NCBI GenBank assembly: GCA_965153355.1
Contig: OZ231127.1
Span: 75,764,001-75,828,000 of the forward strand
Source of the DNA: Flaccisagitta enflata
Lineage: Eukaryota; Chaetognatha; Sagittoidea; Aphragmophora
Direction of reading: 5' to 3'
DNA: 64,000 bases
The notes beneath the pieces are model-generated. The model had not been told where the DNA came from, made no database searches, and was given only the letters and a program-made list of their open reading frames with translations. Positions 48,450 through 58,473 of the stretch are shown here, piece by piece. The position numbers and the translations under genes are program-made. Each line of letters opens with the position of its first letter. The first letter of the stretch is position 1.

Positions 48450-48600
48450 TTTTTTTTTTTCTCATAAAAGCACTATGTATGACGTTTTTTGTATCAAAAT
48501 TTCATGGGACTTGGTCTTGTAGTTTGGAAACAATCCAAATTTGAAGCTGTGCAGAGAATTCAACAAAAAATGCTGTTTTCTAGCTACTTTTGACTTAAAA
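48450..48600 (+). mobile_element. Truncated E-type arm (E3)
   Basis: AGCACTATGTATGACGTTTT then TTGTATCAAAATTTCATGGG and TAGTTTGGAAACAATCCAAA matches the inner arm of E1 and E2. I do not find the mirrored arm in the following 400 bases. Confidence 0.55.
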
Positions 48601-48977
48601 AATGCTTGAAATTTAAAGTGATCTGAATCATAGATGCTCGATTACAGTCAAGTGATTGATACTAACACCCAAAAGTTAGAAATAGTCAGGTTTTGTCATA
48701 TAACTTTAAATTAAAGGCAAAAACTTAAAAAATTTGGGCAAAATTCTTACAAAAACTTACCACGATTGTGTTTTTCCAAAAAAAAAGTAAAATTGCTGAA
48801 CATGATAAAAGGACTCTTTTTTTTTCACATACAAAAACTAGATTAAATTATCTGCAATTCTAGACCAATCTCATATTTGTAGCTCAAAGCGTTTTAAAAT
48901 GAGAGCAGTTTGAAGATGAAAGGTCCAAATGTCAAAGTCATACAGAACCGCCTCAATATGACATCTTACTCTTAACA

Positions 48978-49525
48978 AGTCATCCAAGGATTGCACATGG
49001 TCAGCGGTACCCGATGCCCTGCTTGGAGTGATAGCTGAAGAAGTGATGTGAGAGCAGGGCAGCGGCCCCAAAGGGCCGATGTCCTGTAGGACACAGGGGT
49101 GAACCATTACGTACGTCTGTCCTGACAAGGCTGTTTAAGGGCCTTGAAGAGCTAATTTTAGGCCTCAAACAACTGATTTTTGGCCTGAGTGGGCTGATTT
49201 TGGGCTTGAGAGGGCTAATTTGGGGCCTGAGTGGGGCCTGGGGGGGAGCTAATTTTGGGCCTCAGAGGACAGATTTTTGGCCTGAGTGGGCTGATTTTGG
49301 GCTTGAGAGGGCTAATTTGGGGCCTGAGAGGGGCCTCAGGGGGGGAGCTAATTTTGGGCCTCAGAGGACTGATTTTTTGCCTGAGTGGGCTGATTTTGGG
49401 CTTGAGAGGGCTAATTTGAGGCCTGAGAGGGGCCTCGGGGGGGGGACGTACGTACGTACGGACAGACGTACGTAATGGTTCACCCCTGTGTCCTACAGGA
49501 CATCGGCCCTTTGGGGCCGCTGCCC
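48978..49525 (+). mobile_element. G-type element with outer segment (G4)
   Basis: The outer segment AGTCATCCAAGGATTGCACA then TGGTCAGCGGTACCCGATGC stands at 48978-49021. The body (49057-49525) has mirrored ends: GGGCAGCGGCCCCAAAGGGC, TCCTGTAGGACACAGGGG and TGAACCATTACGTACGTC on the left, and their complement on the right. The core is a 20-21-bp repeat (GGGCCTGAGTGGGCTGATTT) arranged in a 99-bp higher-order unit present twice (anchors at 49246 and 49345) and ending in poly-G then (ACGT)n. Confidence 0.87.
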
Positions 49526-50084
49526 AAAAATGGGATAATTCCGAAGCCAATCGACCCAGTAGCATGAAATTTGGACACCAAAACGTCATATATAGTGCAT
49601 TTATGAGATTGAAGCCTCTGTAAAATGGATAATTAGACCTTTATGCAAAGGCCTATGCTGGAATTGAAATGGATGGTTGGTCGATGGATCGTTTCATTTC
49701 TTATGCTTCTTACAACTAGATTACGTGATGGAGAGTAAGTGACCTCAATCAGCAGCGCGCTGATAGGCAGGGGCATAGATGCGCAAAACCCCCCAAAATC
49801 ATCAATATCCATAAAAGCGCAACAACGGACCGACGCCTGAGCTAGCGCTTAGGAGGCAAACAGGCGGACTTACACAGGGACTTATTGGGTAGCTTGAAAG
49901 CGACTAAAGAGAAAGAACCAAGAAATGTCTTTGTCACAGATAAAAAAAAACCTCTTCTTTCCAGAGACAATGCAATGGAGCAAAAAAGTAAAAGGAGAAA
50001 GCTAGGAGATCTGCATGAGTAACCCGGTTATGTGTGAGAGGCCACTGAGGGGGCCTCAAGGGTCGAATTGGAACCCGATGGAAG

Positions 50085-50089
<5 letters not shown>
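49526..50089. other. Spacer with a worn A-type copy
   Basis: At about 49725-49905 scattered matches (AGCAGCGCGCTGATAGGCAG, AACGGACCGACGCCTGAGCT) suggest an old A/D element. No gene recognised. Confidence 0.45.

Positions 50090-50180
<91 letters not shown>
50090..50180. repeat. (GA)n microsatellite
   Basis: About 91 bases of pure GA. A CCT/CTTC-rich patch follows at 50262-50335. Confidence 0.97.
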
Positions 50181-50182
<2 letters not shown>

Positions 50183-50487
50183 GTACGACAGCCGCGGGAA
50201 CACGCGTCGACGCCTAATTATAATTTATCTGTCCACGGCTCCACGCCCACTCGTGGTCTCCTCCCCCTGCTCCCCCTTCTTCTCCTTCTCTTCCTCCTCC
50301 TCCTCCTCCTCCTCTTCCTCCTCTTACTTCTCCTCTCTCATGACCATCGAGTTGAGACAGTGAGAAACCTGACCAATATCCATTCATGGAGATCTACGAT
50401 GGAGCTGCGCACACCTCGCGCACTTTGGCGTTCCCTTTGGTGTCCAACTGTCACACTCCCTTTATCTTTGCTTTCCCCTCCCTTTTT

Positions 50488-51077
50488 GGGCAGCGGCCCC
50501 GAAGGGGCCGATGACCTATGCTTTCACATATGCTCCTCCTCCGTCCGTACCCCCCCCCAGCATCGCGGCCCAAATTCTGGCTGTGAGGCCCATATTCCAC
50601 CCCAGAGATCCAAATGCTAACCTTGAGGTCCAAATTCTAACCCTGAGGCCCAAATTCTAGCTGTGAGGTTCATGTTCCACCCCAGAGATACAAATTCTGA
50701 CCTTGAAGCCCAAATCCCAGCCTCGTGGCTCAAATCCCAGCCTCGAGGCTCAAATCCCAGCCTTGAGGCGCAAATCCCAGCCTAAAGGCTCAAATCCAAA
50801 CCTCAAAGCCACAATTCCAGCCTCGAAACCATAATTCCAGCCTCGAGGCCATAATTCCAGCTTCAAGGCTCAAATCCAAGCGTCAAGGCTCATCTCCAAG
50901 CCTCAAGGCCCCAATTCCAGCCTTGAGGCCATAATTCCAGTCTTGAGGCTCAAATAAAAACAGCATAGGTCATCGGCCCCTTCGGGGCCGCTGCCCCTCT
51001 AACCACCTCACACCCACTTACACTCACATAGGGGCAACGGGTACCGCTGACCATCTAACGCTTTTGCGACTATTCCT
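50488..51077 (-). mobile_element. G-type element with outer segment (G5)
   Basis: The body (50488-50996) has mirrored ends GGGCAGCGGCCCCGAAGGGG then CCGATGACCTATGCTTT, and on the right CATAGGTCATCGGCCCC then TTCGGGGCCGCTGCCC. A poly-C tract near 50550 precedes about 20 units of a 20-bp repeat (GCCTCGAGGCTCAAATCCCA). The outer segment lies at the right in complement (GGGTACCGCTGACCATCTAA then CGCTTTTGCGACTATT, 51038-51074), which sets the strand. Confidence 0.87.
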
Positions 51078-51340
51078 TGTTTCTTTATCTCTTCCCCTTT
51101 TCTCCCTCCTTGTTTCCCTTTTCTCTTTCTTGAATGCTATTTTCCCTTCTCACTTCCCCTGCATCTTCCCCTTTCCTCATTTTCTTCATCCCTCCTCTTT
51201 CCCCTTTCCTTTCCCATTTTCCCCATTTCCTCTTCCTTGAATCCCATTTTCCCTTCCCTTTACCCCCTCCGTCTCCCATCTCTGCCCCACCCTTCTACCA
51301 TCTTCCCCCTTACCCCCTTCTCGTTTCCCCGTTCCCCATT
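51078..51340. repeat. C/T-rich low-complexity tract
   Basis: TTCCCC, TTTCCC and CTTCCC phrases without a strict period. Confidence 0.8.
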
Positions 51341-51859
51341 TGTTTTTAACGGTGTTTGTCAAAATCATTTCTTCAGTCTTTTTTTTGTTATTGTTGGTAG
51401 TAATCGTGGCATCGATATTGTTAATATCGGTTCACAGCTTACAAGTCTGAATCAACTCCTGATTTTGAGACTTCAGCTGAGACGAGCTTTTTTGCCAGGC
51501 TATTGACTCAGTCTTTATGCGTTTACTGACGGGAGTTCCTTTTTTTTCGTTTTCAATTCTAACAGCATGTGATATCCATTGTCACATTTCTTAACAACAT
51601 GACAGGCTCTCAACTCAATATAATAACAAAAAATTGCTAAATAAACCAGTCTCGAAAAAAAAAATCGACAGAAATTCGTTGCAGAGAACTCCTCATTGTC
51701 TTCTGTGCCTTTTTTCCTTTTGTTTTCTTTCTTTCTCCCCCTTCCTATATTTTTTTGTCTTTGAAATGCTCAGTTGCTTTTTCTTTTTGGGCGACAGTCT
51801 CGTATAAGGTGAGGATTTGAAGGGTCCCCAGGAAACACAGATTCTTTGTCCAACCAAGC
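51341..51859. other. Spacer, no gene seen
   Basis: Unique sequence, T-rich. Short ORFs without domains. Confidence 0.5.
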
Positions 51860-52075
51860 TCGAGGACACGCAACTCCACACCTTGCTGTGTCAGTCTGTT
51901 GGTCCGTCGGTCAGTAACATTATTAAGATACTGCCCTTTTGAACGTTTTCTTGGTATTCCAAGTCATTCTTAGGTGCTTTCGTGTTATGTGTATTTTATG
52001 AAGTGCTTCCCCTGCAAAACTGTCGGCGACTTTTGCCCTCAATGCCCTGACTTGCCGTTCTACAGGTCAAGACTG
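51860..52075 (-). mobile_element. Worn A-type element with internal extra sequence
   Basis: On the plus strand GAGGACACGCAACTCCACAC then CTTGCTGTGTCAGTCTGTTG and GGTCCGTCGGTCAGTAACAT match the hairpin half of the A type. After about 60 extra bases CCCCTGCAAAACTGTCGGCG and TTGCCGTTCTAC match the left module. Confidence 0.55.
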
Positions 52076-52315
52076 AACCATCAGTCCAAAAGCGTGCGAC
52101 TTGTAAGTCATGGCGTGCAGTTTTTGTAAAACGTCGGTAAAGAAAACTCAGTTAACAAAAACGAAGGAGCCAAGGGGTACCGTTGATGCATTTTAGACCC
52201 ATCTGCTTTTCCATTTTGACTCATTTCTCCCTCATTTTCCCCATTCTTTAAAATAATGAGAATCTAGAAAAAAAAGCGAAGAAAAAAATCGATTGTTGAA
52301 GAGAAAATGGGAGCA

Positions 52316-52440
52316 AGGCCGGATACACACAAGCGCGCGATTGGGCTGAGCTAAAGTATGTGAAAATCAATGCAAACGATAGGTTTCATTGGTTGACCGA
52401 CTGACTGACCGACTGATTGACAGACTGGAAAAGAAGCAGC
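52316..52440 (+). mobile_element. A-type left half (fragment)
   Basis: CAAGGCCGGATACACACAAG then CGCGCGATTGGGCTGAGC, then a TTGACCGACTGACTGACCGA stretch. No hairpin end. Confidence 0.55.
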
Positions 52441-52906
52441 GAGTGATTTGAATTCGACTTAAGTTTTACGCTGCCGGCGTTGCATGACTTAAAGTTAAAC
52501 TCGCTCAAGATAATTGCCACAGTAATTACTGATTAGACAGCCAGAAAACAAAACGCGACGCGTCATAATCTTTCCTTAAGTAAATCCTCTTTACTCAAAT
52601 GACTTGCAATTGTAACATGTACTAAAAATCATATTCTTATATTTGAAGGATAGACGTGCCTTACAAAAATAAAACAAAAACAAAACAAAACAAAAATCAC
52701 GACCGAAAAGACCTCCTAGCATAAATCCTCTAAGAAGTGGAACAGCCAACCAAGCTCTATTGCGGAACATTTAAAGAAATGGTTTTTCATTAAAAGCATC
52801 GAAGGTACCACATCATAGTCATTATGGCTACAAAATGTTTTACGGGCACTGTAACGACATCGATGTCCCGCAATGTTTTCGCTAGATTTGTCAATGTGGC
52901 CTTTTT
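52441..52906. other. Spacer, no gene seen
   Basis: AT-rich unique sequence with an AAAACAAAAC patch at 52668-52697. Confidence 0.5.
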
Positions 52907-53481
52907 GGGCAGCGGCCCTGAAGGGGTCGATGACCTATGCTTTCACACATATGGGGAGTTTTCTCCTTCTCCTCCTTCTCCTTCGTACCCCCCCCCCTCA
53001 AATCCCAGTCTCGAGGCCAAAATTCCAGTCTCGAGGCCCAAATCCCAGTCTTGAGGCCCAAATCCAAGCCTTGAGGCCCAATTCCTAGCCTCTAGGCCCA
53101 GATTCTAGCCTTGAGGCCAAAATCTCAGCCTCAAGGTCCAAATCCCTACTAAGAGACCCAGTTCTCACCCTCGAGGCCCAAATCTCAGCCTCCAGGCTAG
53201 AATTTGGGCCTGGAGGCTAGGATTTGGGCCTCGGGGCTTGGATTTGGGCCTCAAGACTGGGATTTGGGCCTCGAGACTGGAATTTGGACCTCGAGACTGG
53301 GATTTGAGGCGGGGGTACGGAGGAGAAGGAGGAGGAGGAGGAGGATAAAACTTCCCATATGTGTGAAAGCATAGGTCATCAACCCCTTCGGCGCCGCTGC
53401 CCTGCTCCCCCCTCAACTTTAACCACAACCTACTTAGGCAGGGCACGGGTACCGCTGACCACCTAATGCTTTTGCGACTAT
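52907..53481 (-). mobile_element. G-type element whose array is itself inverted (G6)
   Basis: The body (52907-53402) has ends GGGCAGCGGCCCTGAAGGGG and, in complement, GGGCAGCGGCGCCGAAGGGG, followed inward by CATATG(G/T) and a TCCTTCTCCT tract mirrored by AGGAGAAGGAGG. The left half of the core reads CAAATCCCAGTCTCGAGGCC and the right half reads GGCCTCGAGACTGGGATTTG, switching near 53190. The whole body is therefore one imperfect palindrome. The outer segment follows in complement (GGGTACCGCTGACCACCTAA). Confidence 0.85.
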
Positions 53482-53639
53482 TCTTGGAGTATCATCTGTT
53501 TATATTATATGAAACTATTTATGTGAAATGAGTAGAACAAACTCACCTGATGAGTTCAGATGTCCATCAAATTGCAAATCAGATTGCCAACTAGGTTGTT
53601 GCTAATGTGGAGTGTCAGATTGCCCATCAGATTTCTAAT

Positions 53640-53695
53640 CAGATTGTCAATGACAAGTCAATGACAAGTCAATGACAAGTCAATGACAAGTCCAA
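53640..53695. repeat. 11-bp (TCAATGACAAG)n repeat
   Basis: About five units, nearly perfect. Confidence 0.9.
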
Positions 53696-53794
53696 TCAAG
53701 TGTGCCAACCTGGATTGCAATGACCCTGAAGAAATCCGTCCCTGGCTCCAACACGTGTTTGCCTGTCAATCAAAGTTCCATTGTGTTACTGACG

Positions 53795-54180
53795 CCCATA
53801 ATCAGAAATCGCCGTCGGCATCCACATCCAGACAGATTTCTCTTCGGATGTGTTTCCAGTGATGAAAGATTTCTCTTTGGACGTGTTTCCAGCGATGAAA
53901 ATAATCGCATTTGTTCCCTAAATTGCCGTTGGCAACTACATCCAGACAGATTTCTCCTTGGACGTATTTCCAGTGATGAAAATAATCGTGGTTGTTTCCG
54001 TCAATTGCCGTCGGCATCCACGTCCAGACAGATATCTCTTTGGACGTGTTTCCAGTGATGAAAATAATGACAATTTTTCCTGTCAATCGCCGTCAGCATC
54101 CACATCGAAACAGATTTCTCTTTGGACGTGTTTCCAGTGATGGAAACAATCGCGATTGTTCCGGTCAATTGTTGTTACAG
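53795..54180 (+). repeat. 81-bp minisatellite, ~4 units
   Basis: AGACAGATTTCTCTTTGGAC then GTGTTTCCAGTGATGAAAAT recurs with anchors at about 53831, 53945, 54026 and 54107. The first unit has an extra 33-bp partial copy. The period is 27 codons and leaves frames open on both strands. Confidence 0.88.
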
Positions 54181-54186
54181 CAAAAA

Positions 54187-55006
54187 TAGATACTACGGAA
54201 AAAAAAAAAGAAAAACTGCACCATTTCTACTCAAACCAATGCCATTTCTAAACGAAATAAGATAGAATCAACACCTCTGACAAAATTAGGCAAACTGGGA
54301 TCAGAACTTGTTTATAATTGCGTTTTAATGTCCAAAACAGAGGTCCAGGTTAAGGATGAAATCAAAACATGTCATTTCCATGGGGGTTTTACAAAAAAAG
54401 TTCAAGTTATGTCAATCAAGAGCTGCAAATAGCATCGTCAAATGATATCATGCAAATTCTAGGTTTTCATCCGATTCAAATTTTTTGGTAAAACCATTTT
54501 ATTTGACACGGGGTTTTGCGTCTTTTCGCTGCTGCCACTGACTGTATCTTGGTACTGTGGACTCCTTTTTGTCCATCAGTGATACAAGAATCTGAGATTT
54601 GATACTTTCTTGCATTTTTGATGGTAAAATTAAAAGAAGTTTCTTTTGACTCACTATCTGAACTTTCCATGTCAAAATCAGCCAAAATCTTTCATTTCAT
54701 TTTTTGCATATCACTTTCTGGGAGCCACACATTATCCCGGGGTTGAAAATCTGCCCCGGTTTGTGAAAATACTATATTTAAGCTCTCTCTGTGTCAAATT
54801 TCAGCCTACTGAATACATTATTTCTGTCAATTTTGCTCATTTTTCTAGTTCGCTTAATTATGTCAGGGGTGTTACCAGATTGGCGCCAAATGAAAGTATT
54901 TTCAAAGGGCTGTAAAATGGTCTAAGATTTTGATTAGTTTCTTAAAAATTGAATGGCTAAATGAGCTATTCAAAAGTGCGTCTTTTTTAATTCGCCTGGT
55001 ATAATG
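54187..55006. mobile_element. Tc1-like MITE K1, carrying a nested element
   Basis: The right end reads, in complement, CATTATACCAGGCGAATT, an A-run, then GACGCACTTTTGAATAGCTC. The left end is TAGATACTACGG with an A-run. The outer parts match K2 at 63203 in inverse orientation through AAATGCCATTTCTAAACG-like and CCAGATTGGCGCCAAATGAA phrases. A 602-bp segment (54271-54872) missing from K2 interrupts it. Confidence 0.75.
54271..54872. mobile_element. 602-bp element nested in K1
   Basis: The inverted ends are ACACCTCTGACAAAATTAGG then CAAACT on the left and, in complement, ACACCCCTGACATAATTAAG then CGAACT on the right. TA follows on the right; CA stands on the left where TA is expected. The uninterrupted K2 reads GATAGAAATGCCAGATTGGC at the same place, giving an empty-site comparison. 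The end sequence is related to that of the 604-bp element at 43161. ORF 54476-54685 (minus) shows no transposase motif. Confidence 0.78.
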
Positions 55007-55385
55007 GAGCACTGCTATTCCGCTTTTGTTATTAAGGCATGACAGCTTATAAGGCATACAAATTGTAGTCACATTAGAGATCTTTTAGTTATTTCCAAAT
55101 TGGCAGCTTCGATTCAAGGTATGATTTTACCCGGTCCATTTGCATGCCCTCTATTGAACTTCAACTATATTTCTAAATATTAACTGACCCACAAGGGAAT
55201 AGTGAGTGAGTTAGCCCAAGAACAGAATGACTGAGCGGAGCAAATGTAACGAAGCAGAGGTTTGCGAAGTAAGTAGATTGATTGGTGCAAGCAAATGAAC
55301 ATAGCAAGCAACTGAGTGGCCCTTCATACGCAATTGTCATGTGTAGAAGCATGCCCACAATCTTCTCCAGAGAGCATCGCCATTC
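55007..55385. other. Spacer, no gene seen
   Basis: Unique sequence, short ORFs only. Confidence 0.5.
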
Positions 55386-55433
55386 ATGGGATGACGTGGG
55401 ATGACATGGGATGACATGGGATGACATGGGAGA
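55386..55433. repeat. 10-bp (GGGATGACAT)n repeat
   Basis: Four to five units, nearly perfect. Confidence 0.9.
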
Positions 55434-55476
55434 AAAATTGCGTTTTTTGTGCATTCACAATGAATGCATTCATTTC

Positions 55477-55611
55477 AGCTGGTAGAGTAAGAAAGAAGTG
55501 CTCAGCTGGTTGAGTTTGGAAGGAGTGCACAGCTGGTTGAGTAGGGAAGGAGTGCACAGCTGGTTGATTATGGAAGGAGCGCTCAGCTGGTTGAGTATGG
55601 AGAGCGTGCAT
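55477..55611. repeat. 30-bp minisatellite
   Basis: About 4.5 units of CAGCTGGTTGAGTATGGAAG followed by GAGTGCA. The ten-codon period yields a Gln/Pro/Ala/His-rich minus frame. Confidence 0.88.
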
Positions 55612-55714
55612 GGATTGTGATCGATGAATCATTCACTCAAACACTCATTCACTCTACTCCTGCCTCCTTCTTTCTCTGACTCTGATATTTATCTACTTTA
55701 TTTTGCTTCCTTTC

Positions 55715-56025
55715 TTTTTCTTCTTCTTTTTCTTGTTCTTCTTCTTCTTCTTCTTCTTCTTCTTCTTCTTCTTCTTCTTCTTCTTCTTCTTCTTCTTCTT
55801 CTTCTTCTTCTTCTTCTTCTTCTCATACTTCTTCTTCTTTTTCCTTTTCCTTTTCTTTTTCTTTTTCTTTTTCTGTTTCTTTTTCTTTCTCTACTTCTGC
55901 TTCTTCTTCTGCTTCTTCTTCTTCATCTTCTTCTTCTTCTTCTTCTTTTTCTTCTTCTTCTTCTTCTTCTCCTTCTTCTTTTTCTTCTTCTTTTTCTTCT
56001 TCTTCTTCTTCTTCTTCTTCTTCTT

Positions 56026-56056
<31 letters not shown>

Positions 56057-56182
56057 TTCTTCTTCTCCTTCTTCTTCTTCTTCTCTTTCCACTTCTTGTT
56101 GTTTTTCTCTTTCTTTTTCTTTTTCTTTTTCTTTTTCTTTTTCTTTTTCTTTTTCTTTTTCTTTTTCTTTTTTTTTTCTTTT

Positions 56183-56218
<36 letters not shown>

Positions 56219-56275
56219 TCATCTTTTTTTTCTGCTTTTTCACCTTTTCTTCTTCTTCTTCTCCTTCGTCTGCTG
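55715..56275. repeat. ~560-bp (CTT)n / (CTTTTT)n / (CGT)n pyrimidine tract
   Basis: CTT arrays (55735-55830, 55905-56090), a (TTTTTC)n block (56100-56180) and a short (GTC)n run (56183-56217). The long Leu, Phe and Lys ORFs are artefacts. Confidence 0.97.
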
Positions 56276-56373
56276 AAAGTCATTTGAATTCCGTCAACGG
56301 CTTTTCTCGAGGCGTCATTTCCTCAGACCACACTTCGCCAAATTACAGTATCATTTTGTCATTCCTTAAAGAT

Positions 56374-56711
56374 TAGAGGTGGGGGAAATGTACCTTAGTC
56401 AACAGATCAAGTTGCACGTGAAGGAAATGTCATAATATGATAAGAATATATAGTATGCCAAGTTTCAGGGCCTTTGGAACAGTTTCAGCCTAGCCCTCCC
56501 CCCCCCTGATTTCCCATAGAAAATGTATAGGAATGATTTTGGCCTCAAAAGTTTCCTATCTTTTATAATGGGGCAGGAGGTGGGTGGAGGGCTAGGCTAA
56601 AACTGTTCCAAAGGCCCTGAAACTTGGCATACTATTTATTCTTATCATATCATGACATTTCCTTCACGTGCAACTTGATCTGTTGACTAAAGTGCATTTC
56701 CCCCACCTCTA
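56374..56711. mobile_element. 338-bp hAT-like MITE with perfect 8-bp target duplication
   Basis: TAGAGGTGGGGGAAATG opens it and its exact complement closes it. The inverted arms continue for about 127 bp with few mismatches, through CAGATCAAGTTGCACGTGAA and CCAAGTTTCAGGGCCTTTGG, around a ~75-bp loop. TTAAAGAT stands directly outside both ends (56366-56373 and 56712-56719). An 8-bp duplication with a YARNG-type end (TAGAG) is characteristic of the hAT superfamily. No transposase is encoded. Confidence 0.88.
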
Positions 56712-56719
56712 TTAAAGAT

Positions 56720-57267
56720 ACCGCAACCTGCAAAATCATATTTTTTGACAAAATTAGACAAGACGTCATTTTCTCAGAATGCACTATCCGCTAAGTCTCA
56801 TTATCAGTAGACAGATTGCAAATTTTCTCCTTATATCGCCCTGTTTCATAAATTGCAAACCCTCTTTTTTTTTTTGGAGCCAAATAGGACAGGTTCAGAA
56901 GCATTTGTTCTAACAAGGAAAGTGAGACTTAAAGATGTTGGAAAATGATTAAACACCTAACTGACCAAACTTAATAAAAACTTTATCTTTTTTATCTTAC
57001 AATGGGAGACCCGATTTAACATCAGCTCTGGGGAGTGGTGAACCGAATTGGCAAGATTGTTGCTCATGGAATGAAATTTTAAGAGTAAGCGAAAACAACA
57101 GAGATCAAGGCTGAGACTTTTTTTTCTCCAATTTACACTTCAAATAATCCAAATTGAATGAAATAAACCGGAAAGGAAAAATGGAAAAAAAAACTGGGAT
57201 AAGAAAACATTTAAGCAAGAGCTGAGTGGAAAGGACAAAAATATTACAAGAGAGCCTCTTTATAGAA
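56720..57267. other. AT-rich spacer, no gene seen
   Basis: Unique AT-rich sequence. Confidence 0.5.
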
Positions 57268-57483
57268 CAAAAAAACGGATACACGGCTTCCCCAGTCGCG
57301 TGCGGGTGGGCAGGGGCTTTATTTGAGGTGACTTCATCATTTGGATAGGAGCAATGAGGCCAAACACCACAAATATAAAAAAAAGTAAAGTGTGACGGAC
57401 GGACGGACCGAAGGATTAACGGACCAACGGACCAACGGACCGACAAAGCATGGTGTAGAGTCGCTTAGCACGCGACTAAAAAA
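57268..57483 (+). mobile_element. C-type hairpin-ended element (C2)
   Basis: A worn start (AACAAAAAAACGGATACACG), CCAGTCGCGTGCGGGTGGGC, the C-specific ATTTGAGGTGACTTCATCAT segment, AAAGTAAAGTGTGACGGACG with GGAC/CAAC units, then GTGTAGAGTCGCTTAGCACG and CGACTAAAAA. Confidence 0.8.
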
Positions 57484-57632
57484 CAAAAGAGCAATACTTG
57501 TGAGGAATATTTCCATTGTTAGAAAGAAAAGAGAACTGATAAAAGAGGGGGTGAAGGGGAAAAGCGAAAGAGGAAGGGAAAGAGAAGGAGAAGAAGGAAG
57601 AAAGAAAATGGGTGAGGAAAAAAGGAATAACT
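57484..57632. other. Purine-rich spacer
   Basis: GAAAGAGGAAGGGAAAGAGA-type text; no feature. Confidence 0.5.
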
Positions 57633-58180
57633 AGTCATCCAAGGATCGCACATGGTCAGCGGTACCCGATGCCCTGCTGGGAGTGATCCAGTGAAAAAGT
57701 GGAGTGAGAGCAGGGCAGCGGCCCCAAAGGGCCGATGTCCTGTAGAACACAGGGGGGAATTTCCATACGTCCTGAGGGGGCATATTTCAGGCCTTAGATG
57801 ACTGATTTAGACCGCTGAAGGCATATTTGAAGGCTGGAGGGCAGAATCAAGGCTTGGAGAGCCGATTTGAGTTTTGGAGGGCAAATTTAAGCCATGGAGG
57901 GCTGATTTTATGCTTGGAGGGCTAATTGAAGGTCTGGAAGGCAGATTTGAGGTCTGGAGGACAGATTTGAGGTGGGGGGGCTGATTTGAAGCCTGGAAAG
58001 CTGATTTGAGGCCTGGAGGGCTGAATTGAGGGCTGGGAGGGCAAATTTGAGGGCTGGGAGAGCGAATTTGAGGCCAACCGGGGGGGGGGGACGGACGGAC
58101 GGAAGGACGGACGGACGGACGGACGTATGGAAATTCCCCCCTGTGTTCTACAGGACATCGGCCCTTTGGGGCCGCTGCCC
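57633..58180 (+). mobile_element. G-type element with outer segment (G7)
   Basis: Outer segment AGTCATCCAAGGATCGCACA then TGGTCAGCGGTACCCGATGC. The body (57713-58180) has mirrored ends: GGGCAGCGGCCCCAAAGGGC, TCCTGTAGAACACAGGGGGG and AATTTCCATACGTCC, repeated in complement. The core is a 20-21-bp repeat (GAGGCCTGGAGGGCTGATTT and variants), closed by a poly-G tract and a (GGAC)n run near 58090-58125. Confidence 0.87.
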
Positions 58181-58196
58181 AAAAAGGAAAATAGAA

Positions 58197-58473
58197 AACT
58201 AGTCGTCCAAGGATTGCACATGGTCAGCGGCACCCGATGCCCTGTCTTTGAGGTCTGGAGGGCAGATTTGAGGCTTGAGCGGGCTGAGTTGAAGCCTGGA
58301 TGGCTGATTTGATGCCTGAAGGGCTAAATTGAGGCCTGGGAGGGCTAATTTGAGGCCTTGATGGTCAACAGCGGGATGGACGGATGGAAGGACAAACGGA
58401 TGGAAGGAGGAACTTCTGGAAATTCCCCCTGTGTTAAACAGGACATCGGCCCTTTGGGGCAGCTAACCAAAAA
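58197..58473 (+). mobile_element. G-type element, left inner end missing (G8)
   Basis: The outer segment AGTCGTCCAAGGATTGCACA then TGGTCAGCGGCACCCGATGC passes directly into minisatellite units (GAGGTCTGGAGGGCAGATTT), a GGAC/GGAA stretch and a worn right end (CCCCTGTGTTAAACAGGACA then TCGGCCCTTTGGGGCAGCTA). Confidence 0.75.

Noticed and set aside
55624-56376. 250-codon Leu/Phe-rich ORF that could be read as a membrane protein
   Set aside because: It is a CTT/CTTTTT tract; hydrophobicity is a by-product of the repeat.
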